A stretch of DNA of 64,000 nt from Ramlibacter agri. GTDB taxonomy: Bacteria > Pseudomonadota > Gammaproteobacteria > Burkholderiales > Burkholderiaceae_C. Under the pieces are notes generated by a model, which was not told the origin of the DNA, made no database searches, and saw nothing but the letters and a program-made list of their open reading frames with translations. Of the stretch, positions 16,829-26,026 are shown piece by piece (the first letter of the stretch is position 1; each line of letters starts with the position of its first letter). The position numbers and the translations under genes are program-made. The stretch is taken from the NCBI RefSeq assembly GCF_012927085.1, contig NZ_JABBFX010000001.1:1674001-1738000 (forward strand), read 5' to 3'.

Positions 16829-17620
16829 ATGGACTTGGGTCTGAAAGGTAAGTGGGCATTGGTATGTGGCGCCAGCAAAGGGCTGGGCTTGGGTTGCGCG
16901 CAGGCACTCGGGCGTGAAGGAGTTCACGTCGTGATCGTCGCGCGTGGCGCCGAGGCCCTGGAAACGGCCGCCGCCGCGCTGCGCGCCGAGGTGCCGCAGG
17001 GCACCCAGGTGCAGGCCATCGCGACGGACATCACCACCGAGGAAGGGCGCGCCAAGGTCTTCGCGTTCCGCAAGGACTACGACATCGTCGTCACCAATGC
17101 CGGCGGCCCGCCGCCCGGCGACTTCCGCGACTGGGACCGCGCGGCCTGGGTGAAGGCGCTGGACGCCAACATGCTGACGCCCATCGAGCTGATCAAGGCC
17201 ACCGTCGACGGCATGGCCGCGCGCGGCTTCGGGCGCATCATCAACATCACCTCCGGCGCGGTGAAGGCCCCGATCGACATCCTGGGCCTGTCCAACGGCG
17301 CCCGCAGCGGCCTGACCGGTTTCGTCGCCGGCGTGGCGCGCCAGAGCAAGCTGGCCGGCAGCAACGTGACCATCAACAACATGCTGCCCGGTGCCTTCGA
17401 CACCGACCGCCTGAAGGGCAACTTCGAGACGATGTCGAAGAAGAGCGGCAAGTCGATCGAGGAAGTGCGGCAGGCGCGCGCGAAGGCCGTGCCGGCGCTG
17501 CGCTTCGGCACCTCGGAGGAATTCGGTGCGATCTGCGCGTTCGTCTGCAGCCAGCACGCCGGCTACATCACGGGCCAGAACCTGTTGATCGACGGCGGGG
17601 CCTACCCCGGGACGTACTAA
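16829..17620 (+). CDS. SDR family oxidoreductase with non-canonical active site
   Basis: 263 residues. The Rossmann motif CGASKGLGLG (13-22) and VTNAGG (88-93) are typical of classical short-chain dehydrogenases. The catalytic Ser is present (NITSGAVK, S142), but the YxxxK motif is replaced by SNGAR: S155 stands at the Tyr position and R159 at the Lys position. This replacement suggests a changed or lost redox activity, or a subfamily with altered catalysis. The C-terminus (ITGQNLLIDGGAYPGTY) is normal for the family. It is divergent from the SH3/M48 pair and overlaps the convergent DMT transporter by 4 bp. Confidence 0.85.
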   Translation: MDLGLKGKWALVCGASKGLGLGCAQALGREGVHVVIVARGAEALETAAAALRAEVPQGTQVQAIATDITTEEGRAKVFAFRKDYDIVVTNAGGPPPGDFRDWDRAAWVKALDANMLTPIELIKATVDGMAARGFGRIINITSGAVKAPIDILGLSNGARSGLTGFVAGVARQSKLAGSNVTINNMLPGAFDTDRLKGNFETMSKKSGKSIEEVRQARAKAVPALRFGTSEEFGAICAFVCSQHAGYITGQNLLIDGGAYPGTY

Positions 17621-18522
17621 GCCCGGCGCCGGGACGACACCACGATCCCGGCGACGATCAGCGCGAACGCCGCGGCGTGATGCGCCTGCGGCGGCTCGCC
17701 CAGGAAGGCCGCCGAGAACAGCGCCGCGAACAGCGGGGTGAGGTTCGAGAAGAAGGCCGCCACGTTCGGGCCGGCGCGCTGCACGCCCTGGCCCCAGCAG
17801 CGATAGGCCAGGATGGCCGGCCCCAGGGCGATGTACGCGAGCGCCGCCACCAGCGGCCAGCCCCACACGAAGGGCTGGGAACCCACGGCCGCCTCGGCCG
17901 CTGCGAACAGGCCCGACCAGGCCAGGCCCGGCACCAGCTGCGCCATCAGGAAGTTGGCCCAGTTGGCGCGGATCTCCGCCGGGTCGCCGGGCCGCGTCAG
18001 CAGCCAGCTGTAAAGGGCCCAGGCCGCGGTGGCCAGGATCATGTAGAGGTCGCCCGTGACGAAGTGGATGTCACGCAGGTGGCGCAGGTCGCCGTGCGAC
18101 AGCACCAGCAGCACGCCCGCGATCGAGAGCAATGCGCCGGCCACCTGGCGGCGCGTGATCTGCTGTCTGAAGAAGAGCGCGCCGACGGCGAGCATGAACA
18201 CGGGAATGCTGGAGCCCACGAGCGTCACGTTGATCGGCGTGGAGGTCTTCACCGCCATGTATTGCAGCGCGTTGTAGCAGCCCACGCCCAGCAGCCCCAG
18301 CACGGCGAAGCGGCCCATGCGCGGCCACAGCGGGCTGCTCGCGCGCAGCAGCTGCCACGCGAAGGGCAGCAGCACCACGAAGGCGATGGCCCAGCGCATG
18401 AAGTTCAGGGCCAGCGGCGGCACCAGCGGGCTGACCATGCGGCCCACCACCGCATTGCCCGCCCACAGCAGCGGCGGCAGCGTGAGCAGCAGGGCGGTCG
18501 CGGGCGTGAGGCGCTGTTCCAT
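17617..18522 (-). CDS. EamA/DMT family transporter
   Basis: 301 residues with about ten hydrophobic segments in two EamA repeats. The N-terminal LPPLLWAGNAVVGRMV and 'PPLALNFMRWAIAFVVLLPF' match the first repeat; AYIALGPAILAYRCWGQGVQRAGPNVA-like residues mark the second. It is an inner-membrane transporter of unknown substrate. It is not closely similar to the EamA protein at 14.4 kb by eye, so this is not a recent duplication. The gene converges with the SDR gene and is divergent from the quinone oxidoreductase gene. Confidence 0.88.
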   Translation of the reverse strand: MEQRLTPATALLLTLPPLLWAGNAVVGRMVSPLVPPLALNFMRWAIAFVVLLPFAWQLLRASSPLWPRMGRFAVLGLLGVGCYNALQYMAVKTSTPINVTLVGSSIPVFMLAVGALFFRQQITRRQVAGALLSIAGVLLVLSHGDLRHLRDIHFVTGDLYMILATAAWALYSWLLTRPGDPAEIRANWANFLMAQLVPGLAWSGLFAAAEAAVGSQPFVWGWPLVAALAYIALGPAILAYRCWGQGVQRAGPNVAAFFSNLTPLFAALFSAAFLGEPPQAHHAAAFALIVAGIVVSSRRRA

Positions 18523-18623
18523 CGGCAGGCGACTTTAGCCGACGCTGCGAAGGCCTCCTGAGGCGGCCCTGACGGATTCGTGGCACGATGCGCGGCATCG
18601 CACCCGGACACAGGAGACCCGCT

Positions 18624-19613
18624 ATGGCAAAGAGCAAGGCCGTGCAGATCCGCAAGCACGGCGGCCCCGAGGAGATGGAACTGGTCGATGTCGAGGTCGG
18701 CGAACCCGGCCCCGGCGAGATCCGCATCCGCCACAAGGCCATCGGCCTGAACTTCATCGACGTCTACCAGCGCAGCGGCCTGTACCAGCTGCCCATGCCG
18801 CTGAACCTGGGCATGGAAGCTTCCGGCATCGTCGAAGCCGTGGGCTCCGGCGTCACGCACCTGAAAGCAGGCGATCGCGCGGCCTACGCCAGCCAACCGC
18901 CCGGCGCCTATTGCGAAGTGCGCGTCATGCCCGCCAAGTGCGTGGTGAAGCTGCCCGATGCCATCAGCTTCGAGACCGGCGCGGCGATGATGCTGAAGGG
19001 CCTGACGGCGCAATACCTGTTGAAGCGCACGCTGCCGCAAGGCGGCCTGCAGGCGGGCGACTTCGTGCTGTTCCACGCCGCCGCCGGTGGCGTCGGCCTG
19101 ATCGCCGTGCAATGGGCGAAGGCGCTGGGCCTGCAGTTGATCGGGACCGCGGGCAGCGAGGAGAAGTGCGCGCTGGCCAAGTCGCTGGGCGCCGCCCACA
19201 TGATCAACTACGGCAAGGAAGATTTCCTGGCGCGCGTCAAGGAGATCACCGGCGGCAAGGGCGTGAAGGTAGTCTACGATTCCGTGGGCAAGGACACCTG
19301 GGACAAGTCGCTGGACTGCCTGCAGCCCTTCGGCCTGATGGCCAGCTTCGGCAATGCGTCCGGCCCGGTGGCGCCGTTCGCGCCCGGCATCCTGGGCAAC
19401 AAGGGCTCGCTGTACGTCACGCGCCAGACCCTGTTCACGCACATCGCCACGCGCGAGTCCACGCAGGAAATGGCCGACGACCTGTTCGCGGCCGTCACCA
19501 GCGGCAAGGTGGAGATCCGGATCGACCAGCGCTTCCCGCTGGCGCAGGTGCAGGAAGCGCACCGCACGCTGGAAGCGCGCAAGACGACCGGCTGCACCAT
19601 CCTCACGCTGTGA
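18624..19613 (+). CDS. Quinone oxidoreductase (zeta-crystallin type MDR)
   Basis: 329 residues. The N-terminus 'AVQIRKHGGPEEMELVDVEVGEPGPGEIRIR' and GLNFIDVYQRSGLY match NADPH:quinone reductases of the medium-chain dehydrogenase family. The cofactor motif is AAAGGVGLIAVQWAKALG, followed by GTAGSEEKCALAKSLGA. Zinc-binding Cys/His residues of alcohol dehydrogenases are absent, as expected. CAGGAGA ahead of ATG 18624 fixes the start. It reduces quinones or enones with NADPH in the cytoplasm. The stop overlaps the GTG start of the Nudix gene (GTGA), so the two are coupled. Confidence 0.9.
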   Translation: MAKSKAVQIRKHGGPEEMELVDVEVGEPGPGEIRIRHKAIGLNFIDVYQRSGLYQLPMPLNLGMEASGIVEAVGSGVTHLKAGDRAAYASQPPGAYCEVRVMPAKCVVKLPDAISFETGAAMMLKGLTAQYLLKRTLPQGGLQAGDFVLFHAAAGGVGLIAVQWAKALGLQLIGTAGSEEKCALAKSLGAAHMINYGKEDFLARVKEITGGKGVKVVYDSVGKDTWDKSLDCLQPFGLMASFGNASGPVAPFAPGILGNKGSLYVTRQTLFTHIATRESTQEMADDLFAAVTSGKVEIRIDQRFPLAQVQEAHRTLEARKTTGCTILTL

Positions 19614-20383
19614 CGCGGCTGGCGCTGGGCGCCGCATGGCGCGCCCGGCTCGCCGCGCAACAGGACACGCCGCCGCGCCGCCCGCGCGAGGCGCTGCACT
19701 GGCGCGGCGAGCGCATCGGCTCGGTGGAGCCGGACCTGTTCGAACGGGCGGGCATGCTGCACCTGGTGGCTCGCGACGCTGCGGGTTGGCACATGCACGA
19801 GCCTCACGCGATCGCCGACGGCCTGCGCGCTGCGGGCCTGGCGGGCGCCTGGCGCGACGAGCAACTCGCCGTTCGCAACGGGGCCGGCGCCGTCCTGGGC
19901 ACCATCGAACGCGGCGCCGCGCGGGCGCTGGGCATCGCCACCGTCGCCGTGCACCTGCTGGCCGTCGACGAGCGCGGCCACCACTGGGTGCAGCAGCGCG
20001 CCTGGACCAAGGACACCGACCCCGGCCTGTGGGACACGCTGGTGGGCGGCATGGTGCCGGCCGGCGAGCCGCTGCTGGAAGCGCTGCAGCGCGAGACCTG
20101 GGAGGAGGCCGGCCTGCGGCTCGCGCAACTGCGGGACCTGCGCCATGGCGGCATGGTGCGCTCGGTCGGGCCGTCTTCGTCCGTGCCGCACGGCTACGTC
20201 GTGGAGGACGTCGAGTGGTTCACCTGCACGCTGCCGGCCGGCGTGCTGCCGTCCAACCAGGACGGCGAGGTGGCGGGCTTCGAGTGCCTGGCACCGGCGG
20301 CCCTGGCGCAGCGCCTCGAGCAGGACGGATTCACGCACGACGCCAGCGTGCTGTACGCCACCGCGTTCGCTCTGCCTGATTGA
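19610..20383 (+). CDS. DUF4743-type Nudix hydrolase
   Basis: 257 residues from a GTG start that overlaps the upstream stop. A perfect Nudix box occupies 147-169: G147, E153, then R161-E162 and E165-E166 in RETWEEAGL. The roughly 110-residue region before it (WRGERIGSVEPDLF and 'LGIATVAVHLLAVDE') resembles the DUF4743/TPK-like Nudix group, whose characterised members act on damaged thiamine diphosphate derivatives. Substrate here is inferred only. Coupling to a quinone oxidoreductase hints at a shared role in handling oxidised metabolites. Confidence 0.8.
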   Translation: MTRLALGAAWRARLAAQQDTPPRRPREALHWRGERIGSVEPDLFERAGMLHLVARDAAGWHMHEPHAIADGLRAAGLAGAWRDEQLAVRNGAGAVLGTIERGAARALGIATVAVHLLAVDERGHHWVQQRAWTKDTDPGLWDTLVGGMVPAGEPLLEALQRETWEEAGLRLAQLRDLRHGGMVRSVGPSSSVPHGYVVEDVEWFTCTLPAGVLPSNQDGEVAGFECLAPAALAQRLEQDGFTHDASVLYATAFALPD

Positions 20384-20471
20384 AGGCTTCCTACAGCGGC
20401 ATGGCTTCGCCGCTTGCAGTCGGGCTCGAGCCGCGCGCGTAGATTGGTCTCCAACGCTGGAGAGCAATCAA

Positions 20472-20879
20472 ATGAAGTTCCGCGCTTACATCGTGGAGGA
20501 CAGCCCGACGATCCGGCACAACCTGATCGAAACCCTCGAGGAGCTGGCCCTGGTCGAGGCCGTGGGCACGGCCGAGACCGAGCATGAAAGCCGGCGCTGG
20601 CTGGCGCAGAACGAGGTGTGGGACCTCGCCATCGTGGACCTGTTCCTGCGCGAAGGCAGCGGCCTCAACGTGGTGGAGGAGGTGGCCCGCAAGCGCCGGC
20701 CGGGCCAGCGCGTCATCGTGCTGAGCAACCACGCCACGCGCGACGTGCGCTGGCGCTGCGCGCAGCTCGGCGCCGACGCGGTGTTCGACAAGTCGACGGA
20801 AATCGAAGCGCTGGTGGACTACTGCCGCCGGCAGGCTACGCCAGCTCGCGCGACGGATCCTGTGGCAGCAGCTGCTTGA
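20472..20879 (+). CDS. Single-domain response regulator (orphan)
   Basis: 135 residues comprising one receiver domain and a short Ala-rich tail. Acidic residues ED near the start (YIVEDSPTIR), the phospho-acceptor Asp (LAIVDLFLREGSGL), the Thr/Ser position (VIVLSNHATRD) and the conserved Lys (AVFDKSTE) are all present. No output domain and no adjacent histidine kinase are seen, so it probably acts by protein-protein contact in a phosphorelay. Its 3' end overlaps the convergent Na/Pi cotransporter gene by 44 bp. A small hairpin (CTCCA/TGGAG, 20449-20462) lies just before the start. Confidence 0.85.
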   Translation: MKFRAYIVEDSPTIRHNLIETLEELALVEAVGTAETEHESRRWLAQNEVWDLAIVDLFLREGSGLNVVEEVARKRRPGQRVIVLSNHATRDVRWRCAQLGADAVFDKSTEIEALVDYCRRQATPARATDPVAAAA

Positions 20880-22506
20880 TGCGGCTGGGCGCGAGCGCGC
20901 CGGCCGAATCGAGGATCGGGTAGGCGATCGAGCAGATGTGCGAATTGATGCGCTTCAGGTCGCTGATCAGGTCCAGGTGCAGCGAGCTGGTCTCGATGCT
21001 CTGCACGGTGTTTTCGGCCAGGCGCGTGAGGTGCGTGCCCGAGTAGGCGCGCTCCAGGTCGCGGAAGCGGACCTTCTCCTCCAGCAGCCGCTGTGCGTCG
21101 CGCAATGAGCCGTTGAGGAACACGCTCATGCCCAGGCGCAGGTTGTCGACCAGGCGCGAATGCAGCTCGCAGATCTCCGCCATGCCGGCGTCCGAGAAGT
21201 TGCGGCCCTTGCGGATCTTCTTGTCCTCGATGTCCAGCAGCACCCGCTCGATGATGTCGCCGATCTGCTCCATGTTGATCGTGAAGCTGATGATGTCGGT
21301 CCAGCGGCGGCTTTCCTCTTCCGACAGCGACTCGCGCGAGATCTTGGTCAGGTAGTACTTGATCGCGGAGTAGAGCTGGTCGACCTGGTCGTCCAGCTTG
21401 CGCAGGTCTGCAGCCAGGTGCAGGTCGTTTTCCCTGATCACGCGCAGCATGCCGAGCAGCATGGTTTCCACCACGTCGGCCTGGTGCAGCGCTTCGCGGG
21501 CGGCATTGGAGATCGCGAGCGAAGGCGTCAACAGCGCGGACGGGTCCAGGTGGTGTGGGCGGTCCAGCGAGTTGCCGCGCGTGGCGGGCATCATGTTCTG
21601 CACCCAGCGCGCCACCACGTCGGTGAGGCCGATGAAGACGACGCCCACCACGACGTTGAACATCAGGTGGAACAGCGCGACCACCGAGGTGATGTCGTCG
21701 CCCAGGAAGGGACGCACGCGGCGGATCCACCAGGCGACCAGGGGCGCCATCACCAGCACGCCGAGGATCTTGAAGACCAGCGTGCCTATGGGCACCCGGC
21801 GCACGTCGACGCTGGAGCGCGCCGTGGTCACCACCGCCATCAGGCCGCTGCCCAGGTTGGCGCCCAGCACCAGGCCCAGCGCCATGTCCAGCGGCACGCC
21901 GCCGGACGCGGCCAGCGTGGCGATCAGCAGCACCACCGCCAGGCTCGAATACGAGATGAGGGCGAGCACCGCGCCCAGCGTGATCTCCAGCAGGATGTCG
22001 CTCTGCACGGACTCGAGCAGCGCGCGCACCGCGGGACTCTTCGTCAGCATCGTGGTGGAGCTGGTCACCAGGCCCAGCGCCAGCAGCATCAGGCCCAGGC
22101 CGATCAGCACGCGGCCCACGCGGCCGGCCGTGGACGCCTGCCGTGAGATGAACAGCACCACGCCGACGAAGATGAAGAGCGGCGACAGCCAGGACAGGTC
22201 GAACGAGAACAGCACCGCGATCAGTGCCGTGCCTATGTCGGCCCCGCGCATGACTGCCAACGCCGCTGGCAGGCTGATCAGCCCCTGGCCGACGAAGGCC
22301 GAGGTGATCAACGCCGTGGCGTTGCTGGATTGGACGAGCGCGGTGACGCCTATTCCGGAGAGCGCAGCGGTAAACCGGTTGCCGACGCTGCGGGCCAGCA
22401 CGCGGCGCAGGTTGGCGCCGAAAACGCGAAGGATGCCGGTCCGGACGAGATAGGTGCCCCACACCAGCAGCGCGACGGCCGCCAGCAGGTTCAGCAAATG
22501 CTTCAT
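20836..22506 (-). CDS. Na/Pi cotransporter family protein with PhoU-like C-terminal domain
   Basis: 556 residues. The N-terminal part (about 1-310) has eight or so membrane segments with two repeats containing QSSNATALITSAFVGQGL and LGANLGSGLMAVV, the QSS-type motifs of sodium-phosphate symporters. The C-terminal part (about 335-550) is helical and PhoU-like (LLGMLRVIRENDLHLAADLRK). It probably moves phosphate across the inner membrane, with the PhoU domain controlling flux. No pst or pho genes are nearby. It converges on the response regulator and is upstream, same strand, of lspA. Confidence 0.88.
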   Translation of the reverse strand: MKHLLNLLAAVALLVWGTYLVRTGILRVFGANLRRVLARSVGNRFTAALSGIGVTALVQSSNATALITSAFVGQGLISLPAALAVMRGADIGTALIAVLFSFDLSWLSPLFIFVGVVLFISRQASTAGRVGRVLIGLGLMLLALGLVTSSTTMLTKSPAVRALLESVQSDILLEITLGAVLALISYSSLAVVLLIATLAASGGVPLDMALGLVLGANLGSGLMAVVTTARSSVDVRRVPIGTLVFKILGVLVMAPLVAWWIRRVRPFLGDDITSVVALFHLMFNVVVGVVFIGLTDVVARWVQNMMPATRGNSLDRPHHLDPSALLTPSLAISNAAREALHQADVVETMLLGMLRVIRENDLHLAADLRKLDDQVDQLYSAIKYYLTKISRESLSEEESRRWTDIISFTINMEQIGDIIERVLLDIEDKKIRKGRNFSDAGMAEICELHSRLVDNLRLGMSVFLNGSLRDAQRLLEEKVRFRDLERAYSGTHLTRLAENTVQSIETSSLHLDLISDLKRINSHICSIAYPILDSAGALAPSRIKQLLPQDPSRELA

Positions 22507-22568
22507 GTTTGAAGCAATGATACGCCCGCGGGCCGGCCGGGCTGCGCGGGCTTACCCGCTGCGGGCTT

Positions 22569-23078
22569 TCAGGTTCGGCGAACCCGCAACAGCTCGTCGA
22601 GGATCAGGGCGGCCGCGCCGATGGTGATGGCGACGTCGGCCACGTTGAAGGCCGGGAAGTACCAGGCGTTCTGCCAGTGGAACTGCAGGAAGTCCACCAC
22701 GTACCCGCGCATCAGGCGGTCCACCACGTTGCCGATCGCGCCGCCCAGGATGCAGGCCAGGGCGAAGGAGAACAGCTTCTGGTGCGAATGCTTGCGCAGC
22801 AGGTACAGGATCAGCAGCACCGCCACGATGGCAATGCCGCTGAACAGCCAGCGCTGCCAGCCCGAGGCCGCGGCCAGGAAGGAGAAGGCCGCGCCGGTGT
22901 TGTGCGCCCGCACGATGTTGAAGAAGGGCAGCACATACGTGGAGTCGCCGTACTGGTAGTACCCGAGGATGAGAACCTTGGTGAACTGGTCGGCGATGAG
23001 GATGATGAGGGCCAGGGCCAGCCAGGGCAGGATGCTGCCGCCCTGGGCCTGGGTGCCGAATGCGCCGCGCGCCGTCAT
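22569..23078 (-). CDS. lspA: Signal peptidase II (prolipoprotein peptidase)
   Basis: 169 residues with four membrane segments. The catalytic Asp pair is in [20 protein letters not shown] and [14 protein letters not shown], the two signature motifs of LspA. It cuts the signal peptide from lipoproteins at the lipid-modified Cys in the inner membrane; several lipoproteins in this window would be its substrates. The ATG at 23078 overlaps the ileS stop by 4 bp (ATGA), the classical ileS-lspA arrangement. The N-terminal extension of about 15 residues before the first segment is a little long. Confidence 0.95.
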   Translation of the reverse strand: MTARGAFGTQAQGGSILPWLALALIILIADQFTKVLILGYYQYGDSTYVLPFFNIVRAHNTGAAFSFLAAASGWQRWLFSGIAIVAVLLILYLLRKHSHQKLFSFALACILGGAIGNVVDRLMRGYVVDFLQFHWQNAWYFPAFNVADVAITIGAAALILDELLRVRRT

Positions 23079-25921
23079 GCGTGCACCCGGGACTCGCCCG
23101 CGCCGAACAGGTTGGACACGCAGCGGCCGCACAGCGCCGGGTGCGCCGGGTCGCTGCCGACGTCGGCGCGCCAGTGCCAGCAGCGCTCGCACTTGGTGTC
23201 GGCGCTGGGCCTGGCCTCGATCGCCAGCGTGTCGCCGGCGTTCAGCTGCACCGCCGAGGCGATGAAGACGAACTTGAGGTCGTCGCCCAGGGCTGCGAGC
23301 AGCGCGTGGTCTTCGGCGGGCGCCGTGATGACCAGGTTGGCCTGCAGCGAGGAGCCGACCTGGCCCGCGGTGCGCAGCGCCTCGATCTGCTTGTTGGCCA
23401 GGTCGCGGATCTCGCGGATGCGGTTCCACTTGGCCAGCAGCGCCGGGTCCGGGCCGCCGATCTCGGCGTATTCCTCGAGGAAGATCGATTCGGAGCTGCC
23501 GAACACCTTCCACGCTTCCTCCGCCGTGAAGCTGAGGAAAGGCGCCATCCAGCGCAGCATGGCGTGGGTGATGTTCCACAGCGCCGTCTGCGCGCTGCGG
23601 CGGGCCAGCGACTTGGGCGCCGTCGTGTACAGGCGGTCCTTCAACACGTCCAGGTAGAACGCGCCCAGGTCCTCCGAGCAGTACACCTGCAGCTTGGCCA
23701 CCACCGGGTGGAACTCGTACACCTCGAAGTGGGCCAGCACCTCCTGCTGGAACTCCGCGGCGCGCGTGAGCGCGTAGCGGTCGATCTCCAGCATCTCGGC
23801 GCGCGGCACGGCGTCCTGGGCCGGGTCGAAATCACTGACGTTGGCGAGCAGGAAGCGCAGCGTGTTGCGGATGCGGCGGTAGGCGTCGACCACGCGGGCC
23901 AGGATCTTGTCGTCGCCGGCGATGTCGCCCGAGTAGTCGGAGGCGGCCACCCACAGGCGGATGATCTCGGCGCCCAGCTTGCTGGACACCTGCTGCGGAT
24001 CGATGCCGTTGCCGAGCGACTTCGACATCTTGCGGCCCTGGCTGTCCACCGTGAAGCCGTGGGTGAGGATGCCGCGGTAGGGCGCGCGGCCGTACATGGC
24101 GCAGGCGGTCAGCAGCGAGCTGTGGAACCAGCCGCGGTGCTGGTCATGGCCTTCCAGGTACAGGTCGGCCTCGGGGCCGTTCTCGTGCGCGGCGCCCTTG
24201 TGCGAGCCCTTCAGCACCGTGGTGTGCGTGGTGCCGGAGTCGAACCAGACTTCCAGGATGTCCTGGCTCTTGTTGTATTGCGGCGCGTCGGCGCCGGCGC
24301 CGACCTTGGCCAGGATTTCTTCGGTGCTGGCCTTGCTCCAGGCTTCGATGCCGCCGGCATCGACCATGGCGGCCGCGACGTCGAGGATCTCCATGGTCCT
24401 GGGATGCAGCTCGTTCGTGTCCTTGTGCAGGAAGAAGGGCAGCGGCACGCCCCAGCTGCGCTGGCGCGAGATGCACCAGTCGGGCCGGCCGGCGATCATG
24501 TCGCGCAGGCGGACCTTGCCGTTCTCGGGGTAGAAGCTGGTCTCCTCGATCGCGGCCAGGGCCATGTTGCGCAGCGTGTCGGGCGCCTTGTCCTTGGTGA
24601 AGACGCCTTCGCCCGCGTCCATGCGGATGAACCACTGCGCGGCCGCGCGGTAGATCACCGGCGTCTTGTGGCGCCAGCAGTGCGGGTAGCTGTGCGTGAT
24701 CGTTTCCGTCGCGAACAGGCGGCCGGCCTTGGCTAGCGTGTCGATGATGTGCGGCACGGCCTTCCAGATGTGCTCGCCGCCGAACAGCGGGAAGTCCGCC
24801 GCGTAGGTGCCGTTGCCCTGCACCGGGTTCAGGATGTCGTCGTACTTCAGGCCATGGGCCATGCAGCTGTTGAAGTCGTCCAGGCCATAGGCGGGCGAGG
24901 AGTGGACCAGGCCGGTGCCGTCGTCGGCGGTGGCGTAGTCGGCCAGGTAGACCGGCGACAGGCGCCGGTAGCCGGCGTCCACGTCGTACAGCGGGTGCTG
25001 GAACTCCAGGCCGCCCAGGTTTTTGCCGGGCGTGGTGGCTACGATCTGGCCAGACAGCTGGAAGCGGGCCAGCACCTTCTCCACCAGCGACTCGGCCACG
25101 ATGATGTAGCCGCGCGGCGTGTCGACCAGCGCGTAGACGATTTCCGGGTTCAGGTTCAGCGCCTGGTTCGCGGGGATGGTCCAGGCGGTGGTGGTCCAGA
25201 TGACGGCGAAGGCGTCCTTGGCCTGCGGCAGCGCCGGCAAGCCGAAGGCGGCGGCCAGCTTGGCCGGGTCGTTGGACTTGAAGGCTACGTCCACCGTCTG
25301 CGACTTCTTGTCGGCGTATTCGATCTCGAATTCGGCCAGCGAGGAGCCGCAGTCGAAGCACCAGTACACCGGCTTCAGGCCGCGGTAGACGAAGCCGCGC
25401 TCGATGACGCGCTTGAACGCGCGGATCTCGCCGGCTTCGGTGCCGAAGTCCATGGTCTTGTACGGATGGTCCCAGTCGCCCAGCACGCCCAGGCGCTTGA
25501 AGTCGCCCATCTGGAGGGCGATCTGCTCGGTGGCGAAGGCGCGGCTCTTGGCCTGCATCTCGTCGCGCGGCAGGTTGCGGCCGTACTTCTTCTCGATCGC
25601 GTTCTCGATCGGCAGGCCGTGGCAGTCCCAGCCCGGGATGTAGGCGGCGTCCAGGCCCTTCAGCTGCCGGGACTTGACGATCATGTCCTTCAGGATCTTG
25701 TTGACCGCGTGGCCCATGTGGATCTGGCCGTTGGCATACGGCGGGCCGTCGTGCAGCACGAACTTCTGGCGGCCGCAGCGCGCTTCGCGCAGGCGCTTGT
25801 ACAGGCCTTCGTCTTCCCACTCCTTGACCCAGCCGGGCTCACGCTTGTTGAGGTCCCCGCGCATGGGGAAGGGCGTGTCGGGCAGGTTGAGGGTGGCGCG
25901 GTAGTCGGTCTTGTCGGTCAT
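23075..25921 (-). CDS. ileS: Isoleucyl-tRNA synthetase
   Basis: 948 residues, normal for the bacterial enzyme. The HIGH motif is in [11 protein letters not shown] (61-71), and [11 protein letters not shown] carries the KMSKS loop at about residue 630. The editing (CP1) domain includes [20 protein letters not shown]-terminal zinc finger is present: CERCWHW ... CGRC. It charges tRNA-Ile in the cytoplasm. It is co-transcribed with lspA through a 4-bp overlap. The 105-bp gap upstream holds two intergenic palindromes; no T-box is expected in this lineage and none was seen. Confidence 0.97.
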   Translation of the reverse strand: MTDKTDYRATLNLPDTPFPMRGDLNKREPGWVKEWEDEGLYKRLREARCGRQKFVLHDGPPYANGQIHMGHAVNKILKDMIVKSRQLKGLDAAYIPGWDCHGLPIENAIEKKYGRNLPRDEMQAKSRAFATEQIALQMGDFKRLGVLGDWDHPYKTMDFGTEAGEIRAFKRVIERGFVYRGLKPVYWCFDCGSSLAEFEIEYADKKSQTVDVAFKSNDPAKLAAAFGLPALPQAKDAFAVIWTTTAWTIPANQALNLNPEIVYALVDTPRGYIIVAESLVEKVLARFQLSGQIVATTPGKNLGGLEFQHPLYDVDAGYRRLSPVYLADYATADDGTGLVHSSPAYGLDDFNSCMAHGLKYDDILNPVQGNGTYAADFPLFGGEHIWKAVPHIIDTLAKAGRLFATETITHSYPHCWRHKTPVIYRAAAQWFIRMDAGEGVFTKDKAPDTLRNMALAAIEETSFYPENGKVRLRDMIAGRPDWCISRQRSWGVPLPFFLHKDTNELHPRTMEILDVAAAMVDAGGIEAWSKASTEEILAKVGAGADAPQYNKSQDILEVWFDSGTTHTTVLKGSHKGAAHENGPEADLYLEGHDQHRGWFHSSLLTACAMYGRAPYRGILTHGFTVDSQGRKMSKSLGNGIDPQQVSSKLGAEIIRLWVAASDYSGDIAGDDKILARVVDAYRRIRNTLRFLLANVSDFDPAQDAVPRAEMLEIDRYALTRAAEFQQEVLAHFEVYEFHPVVAKLQVYCSEDLGAFYLDVLKDRLYTTAPKSLARRSAQTALWNITHAMLRWMAPFLSFTAEEAWKVFGSSESIFLEEYAEIGGPDPALLAKWNRIREIRDLANKQIEALRTAGQVGSSLQANLVITAPAEDHALLAALGDDLKFVFIASAVQLNAGDTLAIEARPSADTKCERCWHWRADVGSDPAHPALCGRCVSNLFGAGESRVHA

Positions 25922-25944
25922 GGGGGAGCCTTTACGAACTTGTC

Positions 25945-26016
25945 ATGCCGGGCTGGACCCGGCATCCACGGTGGCGTGGTGCCAAACGTGGGGCGGATTG
26001 CGGACAGGTCCGCAAT
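25945..26016. repeat. Pair of intergenic palindromes (REP-like), copies 2 and 3
   Basis: Copy 2: ATGCCGGG at 25945-25952 pairs with CCCGGCAT at 25958-25965, inside TGTCATGCC...GGCATCCA. Copy 3: ATTGCGGAC at 25997-26005 pairs with GTCCGCAAT at 26008-26016, followed by GACA. Both lie in the ribF-ileS gap, near the ileS promoter region. Confidence 0.65.
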
Positions 26017-26026
26017 GACAAGGTCG

